A DNA stretch of 43,250 bases, taken from Myxococcales bacterium. GTDB taxonomy: Bacteria > Myxococcota_A > Bradymonadia > Bradymonadales > Bradymonadaceae. Position 1 is the first letter of the stretch, and each line of letters opens with the position of its first letter. A program made the position numbers and the translations under genes. The DNA is taken from the NCBI GenBank assembly GCA_007120035.1, contig SKON01000053.1, forward strand, positions 1 through 43,250. Reading direction: 5' to 3'. Positions 27,202-35,647 of the stretch are shown piece by piece. Under the pieces are notes generated by a model. That model was not told the DNA's origin and ran no database searches. It saw only the letters and a program-made list of their open reading frames with translations.

Positions 27202-27810
27202 TTAGCGGATCAATCCCTTGGTGAGCTTCGATTCGTTCTGGAAGTGGATCTGCCCGGTCTCGACCTCGATGACCTGGATGAACATGAAGTATTGGACTCG
27301 GCGTTGGTCGCCGACCCGCTCGGCCACGTCGTAGACCTTGCCTGTGACGAAGAATTGGGCCCCCAGTTGGCGGCCGTAGGTGGCCAGGCGGTGGGGGTCG
27401 TAGGCGTCGGACTGCTGGCGGCGGACCTCGTCGAGGAGCTCGGGCTGGTTCTCGTAGCTGACGACGCTTGCGTTGGTGCGGTTGACCAGGTCGGTCTCGA
27501 ACTTCGAGAGCAGGGCGTTGAGCTGGGGTCCGATGTGCTCGCTGGTCTCGTTGCGCATGGGGAAGACGGCGACCACCGGCGACGCGTTGCGGTCCCATCG
27601 GCGGACCACGGAGCTGGTCAGGAGGGCGTCGATGTTCTCCTGGTAGAGGCGCTCTAAGTCGACGCGGTCCAGGCGCAGGCTCATGGTGTGTTCGTCGAGG
27701 CGGGGCTCGTCGGTGTCTCGGACGTACTTGGGGCGTCCGCAGGCCGTGACGATCAGGGAGGCGACGACGAGGAAGATCAGGAGGGCGGTCAGGCGTGGGA
27801 GGAATTTCAC
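27202..27810 (-). CDS. LpoB-like lipoprotein
   Basis: A 202-residue lipoprotein of the LpoB type (PF13036). The signal sequence is FLPRLTALLIFLVVASLIVTAC. The core has VVAVFPMRNETSEHIGPQLNALLSKFETDLV and RLATYGRQLGAQFFVTGKVYDV, the pattern of the LpoB fold. In enterobacteria LpoB activates PBP1B from the outer membrane. I chose the GTG at 27810 because CTGGGAG lies just upstream and the hydrophobic segment then begins at the correct distance; an upstream ATG adds 23 residues. Confidence 0.8.
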   Translation of the reverse strand: MKFLPRLTALLIFLVVASLIVTACGRPKYVRDTDEPRLDEHTMSLRLDRVDLERLYQENIDALLTSSVVRRWDRNASPVVAVFPMRNETSEHIGPQLNALLSKFETDLVNRTNASVVSYENQPELLDEVRRQQSDAYDPHRLATYGRQLGAQFFVTGKVYDVAERVGDQRRVQYFMFIQVIEVETGQIHFQNESKLTKGLIR

Positions 27811-27975
27811 GGTCGGGCTCCCAGGGTTCGAGGGGATCAACAGGGACGGCAGTATTTCGCAGCCCGGGGAATGTTGCAAAGGCTGATCGGGGATTGAACG
27901 TCGGAGAGGGGGAATTCATTCAACGACGGCGCCGCCCGGCCCTCCTCCGCACCACCGCACCGCACCACCCACCGC

Positions 27976-29268
27976 TCACAAATACATCTCCCGAAGATCA
28001 GCGATCACCTCGGGCATCGCCTCCCTGCGGGTGGTAGCCAGGTCGAGGAACTCGACGATGAACTTCATCGCTTGCCGGGGGTTCTCCACGAACCCGGAGT
28101 GGAGGAGGCCGGCGACGACCTTGGCCAGGGCCTGCTCGACGGCGTCGGGGATCTCCGCGTCCTGGCGGGCCTGGCGGTAGTGGTCGGTGACCCGGCCGAC
28201 GAGCTGGCGGTAGGTGTCCATCTCGAGCCGGCCGATCTCGGTGATGACCTCGTCGGGGATCGCACGCTGGAGGGCCTCGATGCCCTCGGCGTTGGGGGTC
28301 ATGGCGAAGATCGTGTAGAGCCCGCTCTCGTCGTGATACCGCGGCGGCAGGTCCTGCAGGATGCCCATACCGCCCAGGTCGAGCTCCTCCCGGGAGAAGG
28401 GGACCATCCCGTCGTCGCCCACGGACGCGTAGGCCAGAGCCTTGAAGAGGTTTCGGGCGTACTCTCGGTTCGCCGACGATAAGAGGGAGTAGAACTCGGC
28501 CTCGTCGACGAGGACGACTAAGCCCTCGTAGCCCGCGGTGGTGCAGAGCCGGGACAGGCCGCTCAAGAGGTAGCCGTAGATCCGGGCCCAGGGACGGTAG
28601 TCCTTCATGCTGTAGATCCGGCCCTGTCGGCCCACCAGGCCCCGGAGCTCGTCGTCGATCTCGGTGTTGGAGATCGTCGGGTGGCCCTCGAGCCAGTGGA
28701 AGAGCAGGGTCAGGGCTTCCTCGCGCTCGTCGTCGTCGATCTCGTCTGCGATCAGCCGGCGGCCCGGGTTCTTCTGGGCGTGGGCGATGGCCCGGTAGTA
28801 CCGCAGGGCCGGGGTCAGGTAGAGGTGGGCCCCGTCGTCGAGCTCCTCTCGGGCCCGGCCACTGGAGGTCACCTGGAAGGCGTCGAGGGTGTCCTCATCC
28901 TGGCAGGCTCGCTCCAGGAGCGGGCGCAGGCCCAGAGCGGTCTGCCCCGCCAGGTCGGGGTACTCCAGGGAGCGCACCAGCTCGCGGTAGACCCGCTTGG
29001 GGTGGCTCGGGGCGGTCTCCTCGGGGTTGAGCATCACCCGGGCGGTCACGAACCCCTGGTTCAAGGCCCCCTCGCGGATCAGCTCCAGAAGGTGGGTCTT
29101 TCCGGCGCCGTAGTCGCCTAAGAACGCCCGCACGGCGCCGCCCTCCTCCCGGACCCGCTTCAGGTCCTCGGCGACGAGCTCGAGCTCCATCTCTCGGCCC
29201 ACGGTGTAGGCGCTGAGGTCCGTGTCGGGGACCACCCCGAGACGCATGGCCTCCAGTGTCTGGCGCAT
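27976..29268 (-). CDS. BrxC/BrxD-type (DUF2791) P-loop ATPase, second of two
   Basis: A 430-residue ATPase. The start RLGVVPDTDLSAYTVGREME leads into Walker A GDYGAGKTH (51-59) and TARVMLNPEETAPSHPKRVY. Walker B is LVVLVDEAEF (Asp255, Glu256). The fold and order match DUF2791, the BREX-associated ATPase family that includes BrxD. The paralogue directly upstream shares the same plan. It closes a four-gene operon, 21 bp after its paralogue. Other BREX hallmarks (PglZ, PglX, BrxL, large BrxC) are absent, so BREX membership is not supported. Confidence 0.78.
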   Translation of the reverse strand: MRQTLEAMRLGVVPDTDLSAYTVGREMELELVAEDLKRVREEGGAVRAFLGDYGAGKTHLLELIREGALNQGFVTARVMLNPEETAPSHPKRVYRELVRSLEYPDLAGQTALGLRPLLERACQDEDTLDAFQVTSSGRAREELDDGAHLYLTPALRYYRAIAHAQKNPGRRLIADEIDDDEREEALTLLFHWLEGHPTISNTEIDDELRGLVGRQGRIYSMKDYRPWARIYGYLLSGLSRLCTTAGYEGLVVLVDEAEFYSLLSSANREYARNLFKALAYASVGDDGMVPFSREELDLGGMGILQDLPPRYHDESGLYTIFAMTPNAEGIEALQRAIPDEVITEIGRLEMDTYRQLVGRVTDHYRQARQDAEIPDAVEQALAKVVAGLLHSGFVENPRQAMKFIVEFLDLATTRREAMPEVIADLREMYL

Positions 29269-29289
29269 CGCTTCTCCTCGCGACGAAGG

Positions 29290-30603
29290 TTAGAAGTCGG
29301 CGAATTCCTCTTCCGCCTCGGCGGCGAAGAGGGCGTCGTGGCCCTCCAGCACGAGGTCGATGGCCTGATCCAGGTCGAGGCCGGCCTCTCCGTCGATGTA
29401 CTGGAGCTGCAAGAAGTCGACGAAGGTCTTCACGAAGAGCCGCCTGTGGTTCACCTCAAACTGGGTGTTCACGCAGGCCGCGGCGAGCACTTCGGCGTTG
29501 CGGCTCTGGAGCTCGGGGTCCAGGTCGGCTCCTCGGGCGGCGTTGAAGACCTCCAGGATCCGCTCCCCGATCCGGGTCAGGAGATCTTTGGCTGAGAGGT
29601 CGAGCTGCTCCAGATCGATGAGCACCGCCTGGGGGCTGCGCACGCTCAAGGGCACCGGCGTCTTCAGCCGCTGGTAGAGCGCCGGGTAGTCGGGGACGAT
29701 GGTCCGCATGAACTCCGGCGGCACGGCGTACATGAAGAGGGTGTTCGGGAGCTGGTGGCGGCCGCAGAGGTCGATCACCTGCCGGAGGTTGTCGCCGATC
29801 ACCTGGCTTCGCTTGGCGCTGACGCTCAAGTTCCGGTCCACCTCGTCGAAGAGGAGCACCGTGCCGGCGAACCCCAGTCCCGTGATCATCTGGGTCAGGC
29901 TCCGGAGCATCAAGAACCCGTTGGCCCGGCTCATCTGCTCGTAGACCCCGTAGTCTCGGACCTCTCCCCGGGGCACGGGCTCTCCCCGCAGCCAGGCTTC
30001 GAGCCGCTCTTCTCTCTCGTAGTCCTCCTGCAGCCAGGCCAGGCAGAACTCGACCACGGCCTTGCGATAGGAGACGCTCTCGCAGGGGGTGCGCCCCACG
30101 GTTCGGCGAAGCCATCGCTCCACTTCTTTCTGGGCGGCCCGGCCCGTGCGGGGCTCCCCGGCTTCCTTGAGATCTTCTGTGGCCCGGGCCACGGCCTCCT
30201 CCACGACCTGTCGCAAGAGGTCGGTCAGGCCGTACCTCGGCGCGCCGGCCTTGCCGCTCCCCGTGCCCAGGCGACGAGCCACCGAGGAGTAGACCTTCAG
30301 GGTGTCGTCGTAGGGGCACTCCGTCGGGGAGAGCTCGACGACGGCGACGGCGAATCCGTATCGGAAGGCCATGTCCCGGACGCAGTACAGAAAGTGAGTC
30401 TTGCCCCCGCCGAAGTATCCCTGGACGAGCTTGAAGCTCGCCCCCCCCTGCAGTTGGTTCTGGAAATACTCCTCTTCCAGGACGTCCAGGTAGCTCTCGT
30501 TGCCCACGTTGATCAGCTCCACCCCGTACTCCGGGGGCTGGCCGCTCTCGCCGAGGCGTTGCAGGATATGAGAGGCCGTTCGCGAGTCCAGGGCTGCGGT
30601 CAT
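29290..30603 (-). CDS. BrxC/BrxD-type (DUF2791) P-loop ATPase, first of two
   Basis: A 437-residue ATPase. Walker A is GYFGGGKTH (62-70), followed by VAVVELSPTECPYDDTLKVY. Walker B is GTVLLFDEVDR (Asp253, Glu254), and a NLFMYAVPPEFMRTI-like sensor region follows. It parallels its downstream neighbour over the first 110 residues (GxxGAGKTHxLxxxRxxAxxxGF, VYxxxxRxL), so they arose by duplication and may form a mixed ring. It overlaps the preceding 302-residue gene by four bases (ATGA). Confidence 0.75.
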   Translation of the reverse strand: MTAALDSRTASHILQRLGESGQPPEYGVELINVGNESYLDVLEEEYFQNQLQGGASFKLVQGYFGGGKTHFLYCVRDMAFRYGFAVAVVELSPTECPYDDTLKVYSSVARRLGTGSGKAGAPRYGLTDLLRQVVEEAVARATEDLKEAGEPRTGRAAQKEVERWLRRTVGRTPCESVSYRKAVVEFCLAWLQEDYEREERLEAWLRGEPVPRGEVRDYGVYEQMSRANGFLMLRSLTQMITGLGFAGTVLLFDEVDRNLSVSAKRSQVIGDNLRQVIDLCGRHQLPNTLFMYAVPPEFMRTIVPDYPALYQRLKTPVPLSVRSPQAVLIDLEQLDLSAKDLLTRIGERILEVFNAARGADLDPELQSRNAEVLAAACVNTQFEVNHRRLFVKTFVDFLQLQYIDGEAGLDLDQAIDLVLEGHDALFAAEAEEEFADF

Positions 30604-31508
30604 GGTGTTCCCTTGTGCAGGTGTTCAAACCGGAGAGAACCGTAATACTGACCGCCGGTCGCTCCGATGGGGATGAAGAGTACGTCCCGCTTGTTTCGCG
30701 TCGAGCCGCCCGTGGCGGCGCCCAGGTCCAACCGCAGGCCTCGGTGCTCCAGGAGGCCCTCCCGGCGCTGCTTCGCGAGCTGCCAGGCCAGGATCCACCG
30801 GGGGATCTCGTCCAGGGCGCCCGGGCCTTTCTTGCGGAGGTCCTTCGTCTCGGCCCGCAAGAGCGCCAGGGGGGTCAACACGTCGACGAGATCCACCCGG
30901 GCGCCAGGCTCGCCGCCGTCTCTGGCCAGAGTCATCCGGTAGGCCCGGTGGAGCACGTCGAAGAAGGCTTCGGGCTCCAGCACCTCCGCCTTCGCCTTTC
31001 GCAGCGCTGCCCGCCGGGCCTCGAGGATCTCTGTGGCGTCGATAGAGATCTCTCGGATCTCCTCATGGCCAAAGAGGAGCCGGGCGCCGCCGCCGTCGAA
31101 GTCGATCTCCACCGTAAAGGGCTTGATGTAGACCACCAGGGGCGCTTCGCTGAGCCGCTCCACCTCGAGGTCGTCCTGGCTGGCCAGGAGATCGAGCTTG
31201 GTGAGAAACCGCATCCGAGCCTTCACGCCGAGCTTCTGCATCTGGTCGCCCAGACGCTCCACCAGCGACTCTCGGAGCTCGTCGAGGTCGGCCACGTCCA
31301 GGGGCCGGTCTTCCAGCCCCTGGTGGAGCTCCAACCAGGCTTCGTAGGCCCGGGGGTCGGGCTCGGAGCCGTCGACGGCCTGCAGGAGCTTCTTGGCCCG
31401 GTTCAGCTTTCGAAGGCGGCCCCGGATCTCCCGCAGGAGCTCCGACGCGTCCCGCCCCACCGTGGGCGGTGCTTCGGTGGTCTCGTCTCCGGTGGTCTCG
31501 TCAGCCAT
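30600..31508 (-). CDS. Hypothetical protein of the TerB/DUF2791 operon
   Basis: A 302-residue protein with no family I recognise. Residues 1-25 are Thr/Glu-rich and likely disordered. Residues about 22-45 (ASELLREIRGRLRKLNRAKK) are strongly helical and basic, and the middle is a mixed alpha/beta region (VVYIKPFTVEIDFDGGGARL, ATEILEARRAALRKAKAEV). The end has a Gly-rich loop (LFIPIGATGGQYYGSLRFE). There is no signal peptide or membrane segment. It is coupled to the first ATPase by a four-base overlap and may be the structural or nucleic-acid-binding subunit. That role is a guess from context. Confidence 0.6.
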   Translation of the reverse strand: MADETTGDETTEAPPTVGRDASELLREIRGRLRKLNRAKKLLQAVDGSEPDPRAYEAWLELHQGLEDRPLDVADLDELRESLVERLGDQMQKLGVKARMRFLTKLDLLASQDDLEVERLSEAPLVVYIKPFTVEIDFDGGGARLLFGHEEIREISIDATEILEARRAALRKAKAEVLEPEAFFDVLHRAYRMTLARDGGEPGARVDLVDVLTPLALLRAETKDLRKKGPGALDEIPRWILAWQLAKQRREGLLEHRGLRLDLGAATGGSTRNKRDVLFIPIGATGGQYYGSLRFEHLHKGTP

Positions 31509-31528
31509 GGTTCTTCCTTCGAGGTCGC

Positions 31529-32002
31529 TCAGAGGTTGCCCAGGATACCGGCCAGGAGCTTGGCCTCGATGTCCTCGTCGGAGAACCCGAAGTACCGTCC
31601 GATCTGGTGGACCAGGTCTTCTTCGGTGCTGTCCACGCCGTCGGAGTAGGCCACCACGGCGATCATCTTCAGGGCTTCCCGGCGCTTGTCGTCGCCCTCG
31701 ATCAGGTCGGCCCGGTCGGCGATGAAGGTGGCGATGCCGTCGTCGTCGTCGATGATGGCCTCCAGCTCGGCCCGGGTCCGAAAGGCGCGGTCTTCGACGA
31801 GATCGGCGAAGTCCTCAGCGGAACCGAAGGGGAACTTTTCCGACTCTTCGCTCACGCTCTCCAGCTCCTCGTCGGTGATCTCGCCATCGATCATCACCGT
31901 CAGCAAGAGGAGGTCGAAGATCGCCTGGCTCTCCTCCAGGCTGAGGTCCCGAAGGGGGCTCTGGTCGTGGTAGTGGTCGAGCAAGGATCGCAGTTGGGCC
32001 AT
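31529..32002 (-). CDS. TerB-like protein
   Basis: A 157-residue all-helical protein of the TerB family. The paired acidic motifs are AIFDLLLLTVMIDGEITDEEL and IAVVAYSDGVDSTEEDLVHQIG, the two halves of the TerB fold that carry metal-binding acidic residues. I chose ATG 32002 because GGAG lies about nine bases upstream; the frame extends to 32170 but would run through the direct repeat. It is the first gene of the four-gene operon. TerB domains occur in stress and phage-response gene clusters together with ATPases and helicases. Confidence 0.72.
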   Translation of the reverse strand: MAQLRSLLDHYHDQSPLRDLSLEESQAIFDLLLLTVMIDGEITDEELESVSEESEKFPFGSAEDFADLVEDRAFRTRAELEAIIDDDDGIATFIADRADLIEGDDKRREALKMIAVVAYSDGVDSTEEDLVHQIGRYFGFSDEDIEAKLLAGILGNL

Positions 32003-32046
32003 TGGGATTCTCCGTGTGTGGGGTGGGGTGTGCGGCGTTTCACACC

Positions 32047-32129
32047 CCATTGGGTAATACTGATTCCCCGGGGAATCAACTCCCCCCTGAGTATTGTCGG
32101 CCCATCGCGGCGGGTTGTGCGAAGAAAGT
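32047..32129 (+). repeat. 83-bp direct repeat, copy A
   Basis: Identical to 34638-34720 except for one base (C versus T in GATTCCC(C/T)GGGGAATC). It contains a nested inverted repeat: AATACT ... AGTATT around GATTCCCCGGGGAATC. It lies 45 bp upstream of the TerB-like gene. Such a compact palindromic block may be an attachment or insertion site. Confidence 0.9.
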
Positions 32130-32166
32130 AGCTCAGTCGGGGCGTTGAGGCCCCGAGTGTGACCGA

Positions 32167-33780
32167 TCAATCCACGTCGTCGATGATCGTCCAGTCGTGC
32201 TCCATGACGAGCCGTCTTCGCCCGTCGCTGGCGGCCGGCGAAGATCGCAGTGTCTTGGCGCCAAGGGTAAGACCCGGCCGTAGAAATTGATTAGACCAGT
32301 ACTGCAGGACGAGGTGGTAGTTTTCCGAAGAGAGCCCGGAGTAGCTGAAGATCTCCTCGGCGTTTTCAACACTGGATACGTCCCAGATGCTGAGGTCGCG
32401 GTCAAAACTGGTCGCGTAGTAAAGGAGATAGCCCATGTCGGTGACGTTCGAGACGTCCCAGGAAGTGACGTCCTGATTAAAACGTCGAGCGAAGTAGAAG
32501 AGTTTGGACATGATCGTGACGCTCGACGTGTCCCAGCCACTGAGATCGCCATCAAAGTTTGTGGCGCCGGCGAAGGTCGCACTCATGGTGCGTACCTTCG
32601 ACGTGTCCCAGGTGCTGATGTCGCCGTTGAAGCTCTTGGCGTCACGAAAGGTGCCAATGAGGGCGGTGACATTTGATACGTCCCAGTCGGTGAGATCCTG
32701 ATCGAAGCTCTCGGCGCCGTCAAAAAAGAGAAAGAGGCTACTGAGCCCCGAGATGTCCCAGCCACTGATGTCCCGATTGAACGAGCGGGCCCCCTGGAAG
32801 AGGGCCTTCGCGTTTTGGAGGCTCGAGGTATCCCAATCGCCGATATCCTGGTCAAAGCTGGTCGCCTCCTGGAATGTGCCGAGCATGAAGGACACCTGCG
32901 AGGTGTCCCAGCTCCCGATGGGATGGTCGAAGCTCTCAGCGCCCGAGAAGAGATAGTCCATCGACGTGACGCTCGAAGTATCCCAGCGGTCCAGCGGGGC
33001 GTCGAACAAGCGGGCACCCGCGAAGAGGTGGTCCATTTGGGTTACATGGGCGACGTCCCAGGCATTGATGTTGGGGACATCTCGGAGCGTCATGCAGGCG
33101 GCAAACATCCCGCTCAGGTCTGTGGTCCCAGTGAGATCGGGGACGTCCGTAGCGGTCACAACCAGGTTGGTCGCCCCGGCGAAGTAGAAGCCTCGATTAC
33201 CCAGTCGGAGGGGGCCCCACTGACCGATCTCAAGGAGCTTCTCCTGAGTGCCCATGGGCGTGATCTCTGTCCGACGTGAGAGATGGGGGCGATGGGTCTG
33301 TGGAAACGTCCATCCTTCGATCTCCCCCTCGATGACAACCGTGTAGGTCCCGTGTTCGTCGTATGTATGGGAGACCTCCGGCTGATCCCATTCCGTGATG
33401 TGGTCTGTGGTTCCATCGCCCCAGTGGACGATGAAGTCGTAGGAGCCCTCCTCGATCAGAGGCAATTGAATCTCGCGGCTTTGCGCTCCCGGGTCCGCCG
33501 CGGTGGGGATCCGGGTATGCCAGAGAGAGACGAATGAGTTCTCTGGAATTGTTTCCCGAACCAGCCGAGGCACCTCGCCGGTCTCGAAGAAGTCTTCCAG
33601 GTCGCCTGTTCCCCAGTCCAGTGAGAGTTGTGGAACCGGAAAGAGACAGAGGGTGAGACCCTGACCGCCTGTCGACTTCCATAGCGCGTCTAGCGCCTTC
33701 ATGATCCGCCCCCAGTCGACGTCATTGTCGGCCACGAGGGCCGCCTTGTTCACGTCGTGGTAGGCATCAAAGAGCTCCAT
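32167..33780 (-). CDS. DUF285 (BspA-type) repeat protein, probably 5'-truncated
   Basis: A 537-residue protein. Residues about 115-165 resemble a PKD-like fold (YDFIVHWGDGTTDHITEWDQ). From about 240 onward are ten repeats of about 25 residues ending in xxWD[TV]S, for example GSWDTSQVSFMLGTFQEA and TDWDVSNVTALIGTFRDA. These are DUF285/BspA-type leucine-rich surface repeats. It has no signal peptide at its first ATG. The frame stays open and coding-like upstream of that ATG to about 33910, under the promoter region of the divergent lipoprotein, so the original 5' end seems lost. It is the larger gene of the 2.5-kb cargo between the 83-bp repeats. Confidence 0.75.
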   Translation of the reverse strand: MELFDAYHDVNKAALVADNDVDWGRIMKALDALWKSTGGQGLTLCLFPVPQLSLDWGTGDLEDFFETGEVPRLVRETIPENSFVSLWHTRIPTAADPGAQSREIQLPLIEEGSYDFIVHWGDGTTDHITEWDQPEVSHTYDEHGTYTVVIEGEIEGWTFPQTHRPHLSRRTEITPMGTQEKLLEIGQWGPLRLGNRGFYFAGATNLVVTATDVPDLTGTTDLSGMFAACMTLRDVPNINAWDVAHVTQMDHLFAGARLFDAPLDRWDTSSVTSMDYLFSGAESFDHPIGSWDTSQVSFMLGTFQEATSFDQDIGDWDTSSLQNAKALFQGARSFNRDISGWDISGLSSLFLFFDGAESFDQDLTDWDVSNVTALIGTFRDAKSFNGDISTWDTSKVRTMSATFAGATNFDGDLSGWDTSSVTIMSKLFYFARRFNQDVTSWDVSNVTDMGYLLYYATSFDRDLSIWDVSSVENAEEIFSYSGLSSENYHLVLQYWSNQFLRPGLTLGAKTLRSSPAASDGRRRLVMEHDWTIIDDVD

Positions 33781-33906
33781 GGCTCTCGCGAAGAGTGCTT
33801 CCGCGGAGTCTACTTCGCGGGGCTGGAGGTCGCCATGCCTCTTGGGCCAGACGTATCGTTCGCCCTGGCCGGGGACGAAATCGATACCATACCAGTCAGA
33901 AGCCCA

Positions 33907-34749
33907 ATGAGATATCTACTCCTCGTCGCGTCTCTGCTCATCGTCGGCTGCGCGACGCTCCCATCGGCCTCGTCCAGTGACGACGCGCCTGCTGGCGTTC
34001 GGTTTACCATCGCCGGTGATTTCCCTGTCATCGATTCGCCTCTCCCCTGGCCTGAGAGCACGTTCACCCATTTCGTCGTGCGCGGCGATCGAGTGGAGAT
34101 CTTCCATTGGGATCGTGAAGAGTTTGCCGACGACGCCTCAGCAAGCGGCGAGCCGGCCGGGACCGTCTATCTCGGTGAGAGAGAAAATCGCCCCCTGAAC
34201 TACCATCGGGAGTACGGTGTGTTTGGCATCGACGCATACTTTCGAGACCGTGAGTTCACCCCGGCAGACGACGAGGTGGCGATCCTCACGATCGTCGAGG
34301 AACAACCCGTAGCGACCGTTGACCGAGTCTTCCGGAGTGTTCAGCAGTCCGGCTTCCAGAATATCTCTTTGGGCGTCCGAGGCCCCAACGGATACCTGGG
34401 CACGATCCCGTTGCTCAAGCGAGCCCTCTCGCTCAACACACAACACTCGCCCTGCGAGTGGGACGACAGGGCCGCCTTTCTCCTCCATGTGACCGAGTCC
34501 GTCTTCAAGATCGACGGCACCAGTGACGGCTCGCAGCTGCGCTTCGTCGAGGCTCGGAAGAAGAATGTCCACAAGCGGGATGCCGACGATCCGGTGGCGT
34601 GCCAGCGAACCTCATCCCTGTGTAATGCGTTCTGCATCCATTGGGTAATACTGATTCCCTGGGGAATCAACTCCCCCCTGAGTATTGTCGGCCCATCGCG
34701 GCGGGTTGTGCGAAGAAAGTCGCGACCGCCCGCGCCTTCGTCCGACTAG
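33907..34749 (+). CDS. Lipoprotein whose C-terminus is read through the 83-bp repeat
   Basis: A 280-residue protein starting MRYLLLVASLLIVGC with a lipobox. The middle resembles a small alpha/beta domain (ILTIVEEQPVATVDRVFRSV, GFQNISLGVRGPNG) like the periplasmic ExbD/TolR fold, but this is uncertain. Its last about 40 codons coincide with direct repeat copy B and beyond (SPLSIVGPSRRVVRRK). This peptide also appears when copy A is translated, so it is probably not native. The original end was likely lost at the junction. Confidence 0.6.
   Translation: MRYLLLVASLLIVGCATLPSASSSDDAPAGVRFTIAGDFPVIDSPLPWPESTFTHFVVRGDRVEIFHWDREEFADDASASGEPAGTVYLGERENRPLNYHREYGVFGIDAYFRDREFTPADDEVAILTIVEEQPVATVDRVFRSVQQSGFQNISLGVRGPNGYLGTIPLLKRALSLNTQHSPCEWDDRAAFLLHVTESVFKIDGTSDGSQLRFVEARKKNVHKRDADDPVACQRTSSLCNAFCIHWVILIPWGINSPLSIVGPSRRVVRRKSRPPAPSSD
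34638..34720 (+). repeat. 83-bp direct repeat, copy B
   Basis: The second copy, with one mismatch to copy A. It lies 26 bp from the stop of the lipoprotein at 34746-35474 and inside the 3' end of the preceding lipoprotein frame. The two copies bracket a 2.5-kb segment (32130-34637). Confidence 0.9.
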
Positions 34750-35474
34750 TAGACGGGGACGTCGTACTCGTCGTAGTCCCACTCCGGCACCGCAGGCCGG
34801 TCTCGAGGTCCAGGACGCGGGTCGTGGGTGGGCGGGATCTCCGAGGCCGGCCCGCGCTCTCGTTGGGAGCGCCGGATCGCCCGGGGGTTGACGACGACGC
34901 TCACCGAGAACTGATCGACGATCCCAAAGGAACCGTCGAAGAGAGGCGTGATGATCGTCTCTCCCTGAAAGTGAAGGCCTGGCATGATCTGGTGGTCTGC
35001 GCCGGCGATCAGGCCCAGAAGCATTCGGTCTTCTTCCCAGCGGGAGTTGAACCCCTGTGGTGAGATGATGTTCGCCTGCACGCCACCATAATACTCGCGT
35101 CCCGGCTTGGCCGCCGTCATCAGCCGGGGGGTGATGATCCGATGACCTCCACCGTCGAGGTTATGCATCAGGTCCACCTGGGCGCCGACGATCGCCTCTT
35201 CACCCAGGTAGACCCGGGCGCTCCCCCCGGCGTGGTAGCTGTAGATGCTCGTCGCCACGTGACCGCTGACGTCGCCCACCCCGAAGACCCCCACCGTCAC
35301 CGCCGCCCCGCCCCGAGGGAGGAAGAAGAGCGACCCGGGCACATCCAAAAAGCTGGACATCACCACGTCCCCCCCGTCGAGCTGGGTGGCCGGTTCCACC
35401 CGGGTATGGGCACAGCCGGTCAGGATCATCGCCCCCAGGGACACCATCACCAACCCCAGGATCTTGCTCTTCAT
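34746..35474 (-). CDS. Lipoprotein of unknown function
   Basis: A 242-residue protein starting MKSKILGLVMVSLGAMILTGC with a lipobox. The body is beta-rich with Gly repeats (LFFLPRGGAAVTVGVFGVGD, ARVYLGEEAIVGAQVDLM) and resembles an outer-membrane barrel or sandwich. The C-terminus is a Pro/Arg-rich tail (GPASEIPPTHDPRPGPRDRP) ending in acidic Tyr-rich residues. No family is recognised. The start was chosen for the lipoprotein signal; the frame extends a further 13 codons upstream. Confidence 0.7.
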   Translation of the reverse strand: MKSKILGLVMVSLGAMILTGCAHTRVEPATQLDGGDVVMSSFLDVPGSLFFLPRGGAAVTVGVFGVGDVSGHVATSIYSYHAGGSARVYLGEEAIVGAQVDLMHNLDGGGHRIITPRLMTAAKPGREYYGGVQANIISPQGFNSRWEEDRMLLGLIAGADHQIMPGLHFQGETIITPLFDGSFGIVDQFSVSVVVNPRAIRRSQRERGPASEIPPTHDPRPGPRDRPAVPEWDYDEYDVPVY

Positions 35475-35585
35475 CTCGAGCTCCGTCGGTACGGGAAGCA
35501 TTCCCAACAACACCGAGTACGACGGAAGGGGTGGCGAGGTTTATTCTTGCGCTCCATTCGAGGCGTTGTCGCATGAGTCCGGGCG

Positions 35586-35613
35586 TTGCCCCATGAGCAG
35601 GCGCCCTTATACA
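35586..35613 (+). promoter_or_regulatory. Candidate promoter before the permease fragments
   Basis: TTGCCC (35586-35591) and TATACA (35608-35613) are 16 bp apart, 35 bp before the ATG at 35648. The rest of 35475-35647, between divergent genes, shows no other clear signal. Confidence 0.3.
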
Positions 35614-35647
35614 TTGGTCCCGATGAACACACTCCACCGAGGGACCC

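Noticed and set aside
27976-32002. Calling the operon a BREX system
   Set aside because: Only BrxD-like ATPases are present. PglX, PglZ, BrxA/B, BrxL and the large BrxC/PglY are missing from the window.
32003-32170. Longer start for the TerB-like gene
   Set aside because: The extension translates the 83-bp repeat and has no ribosome-binding site; the ATG at 32002 has GGAG.
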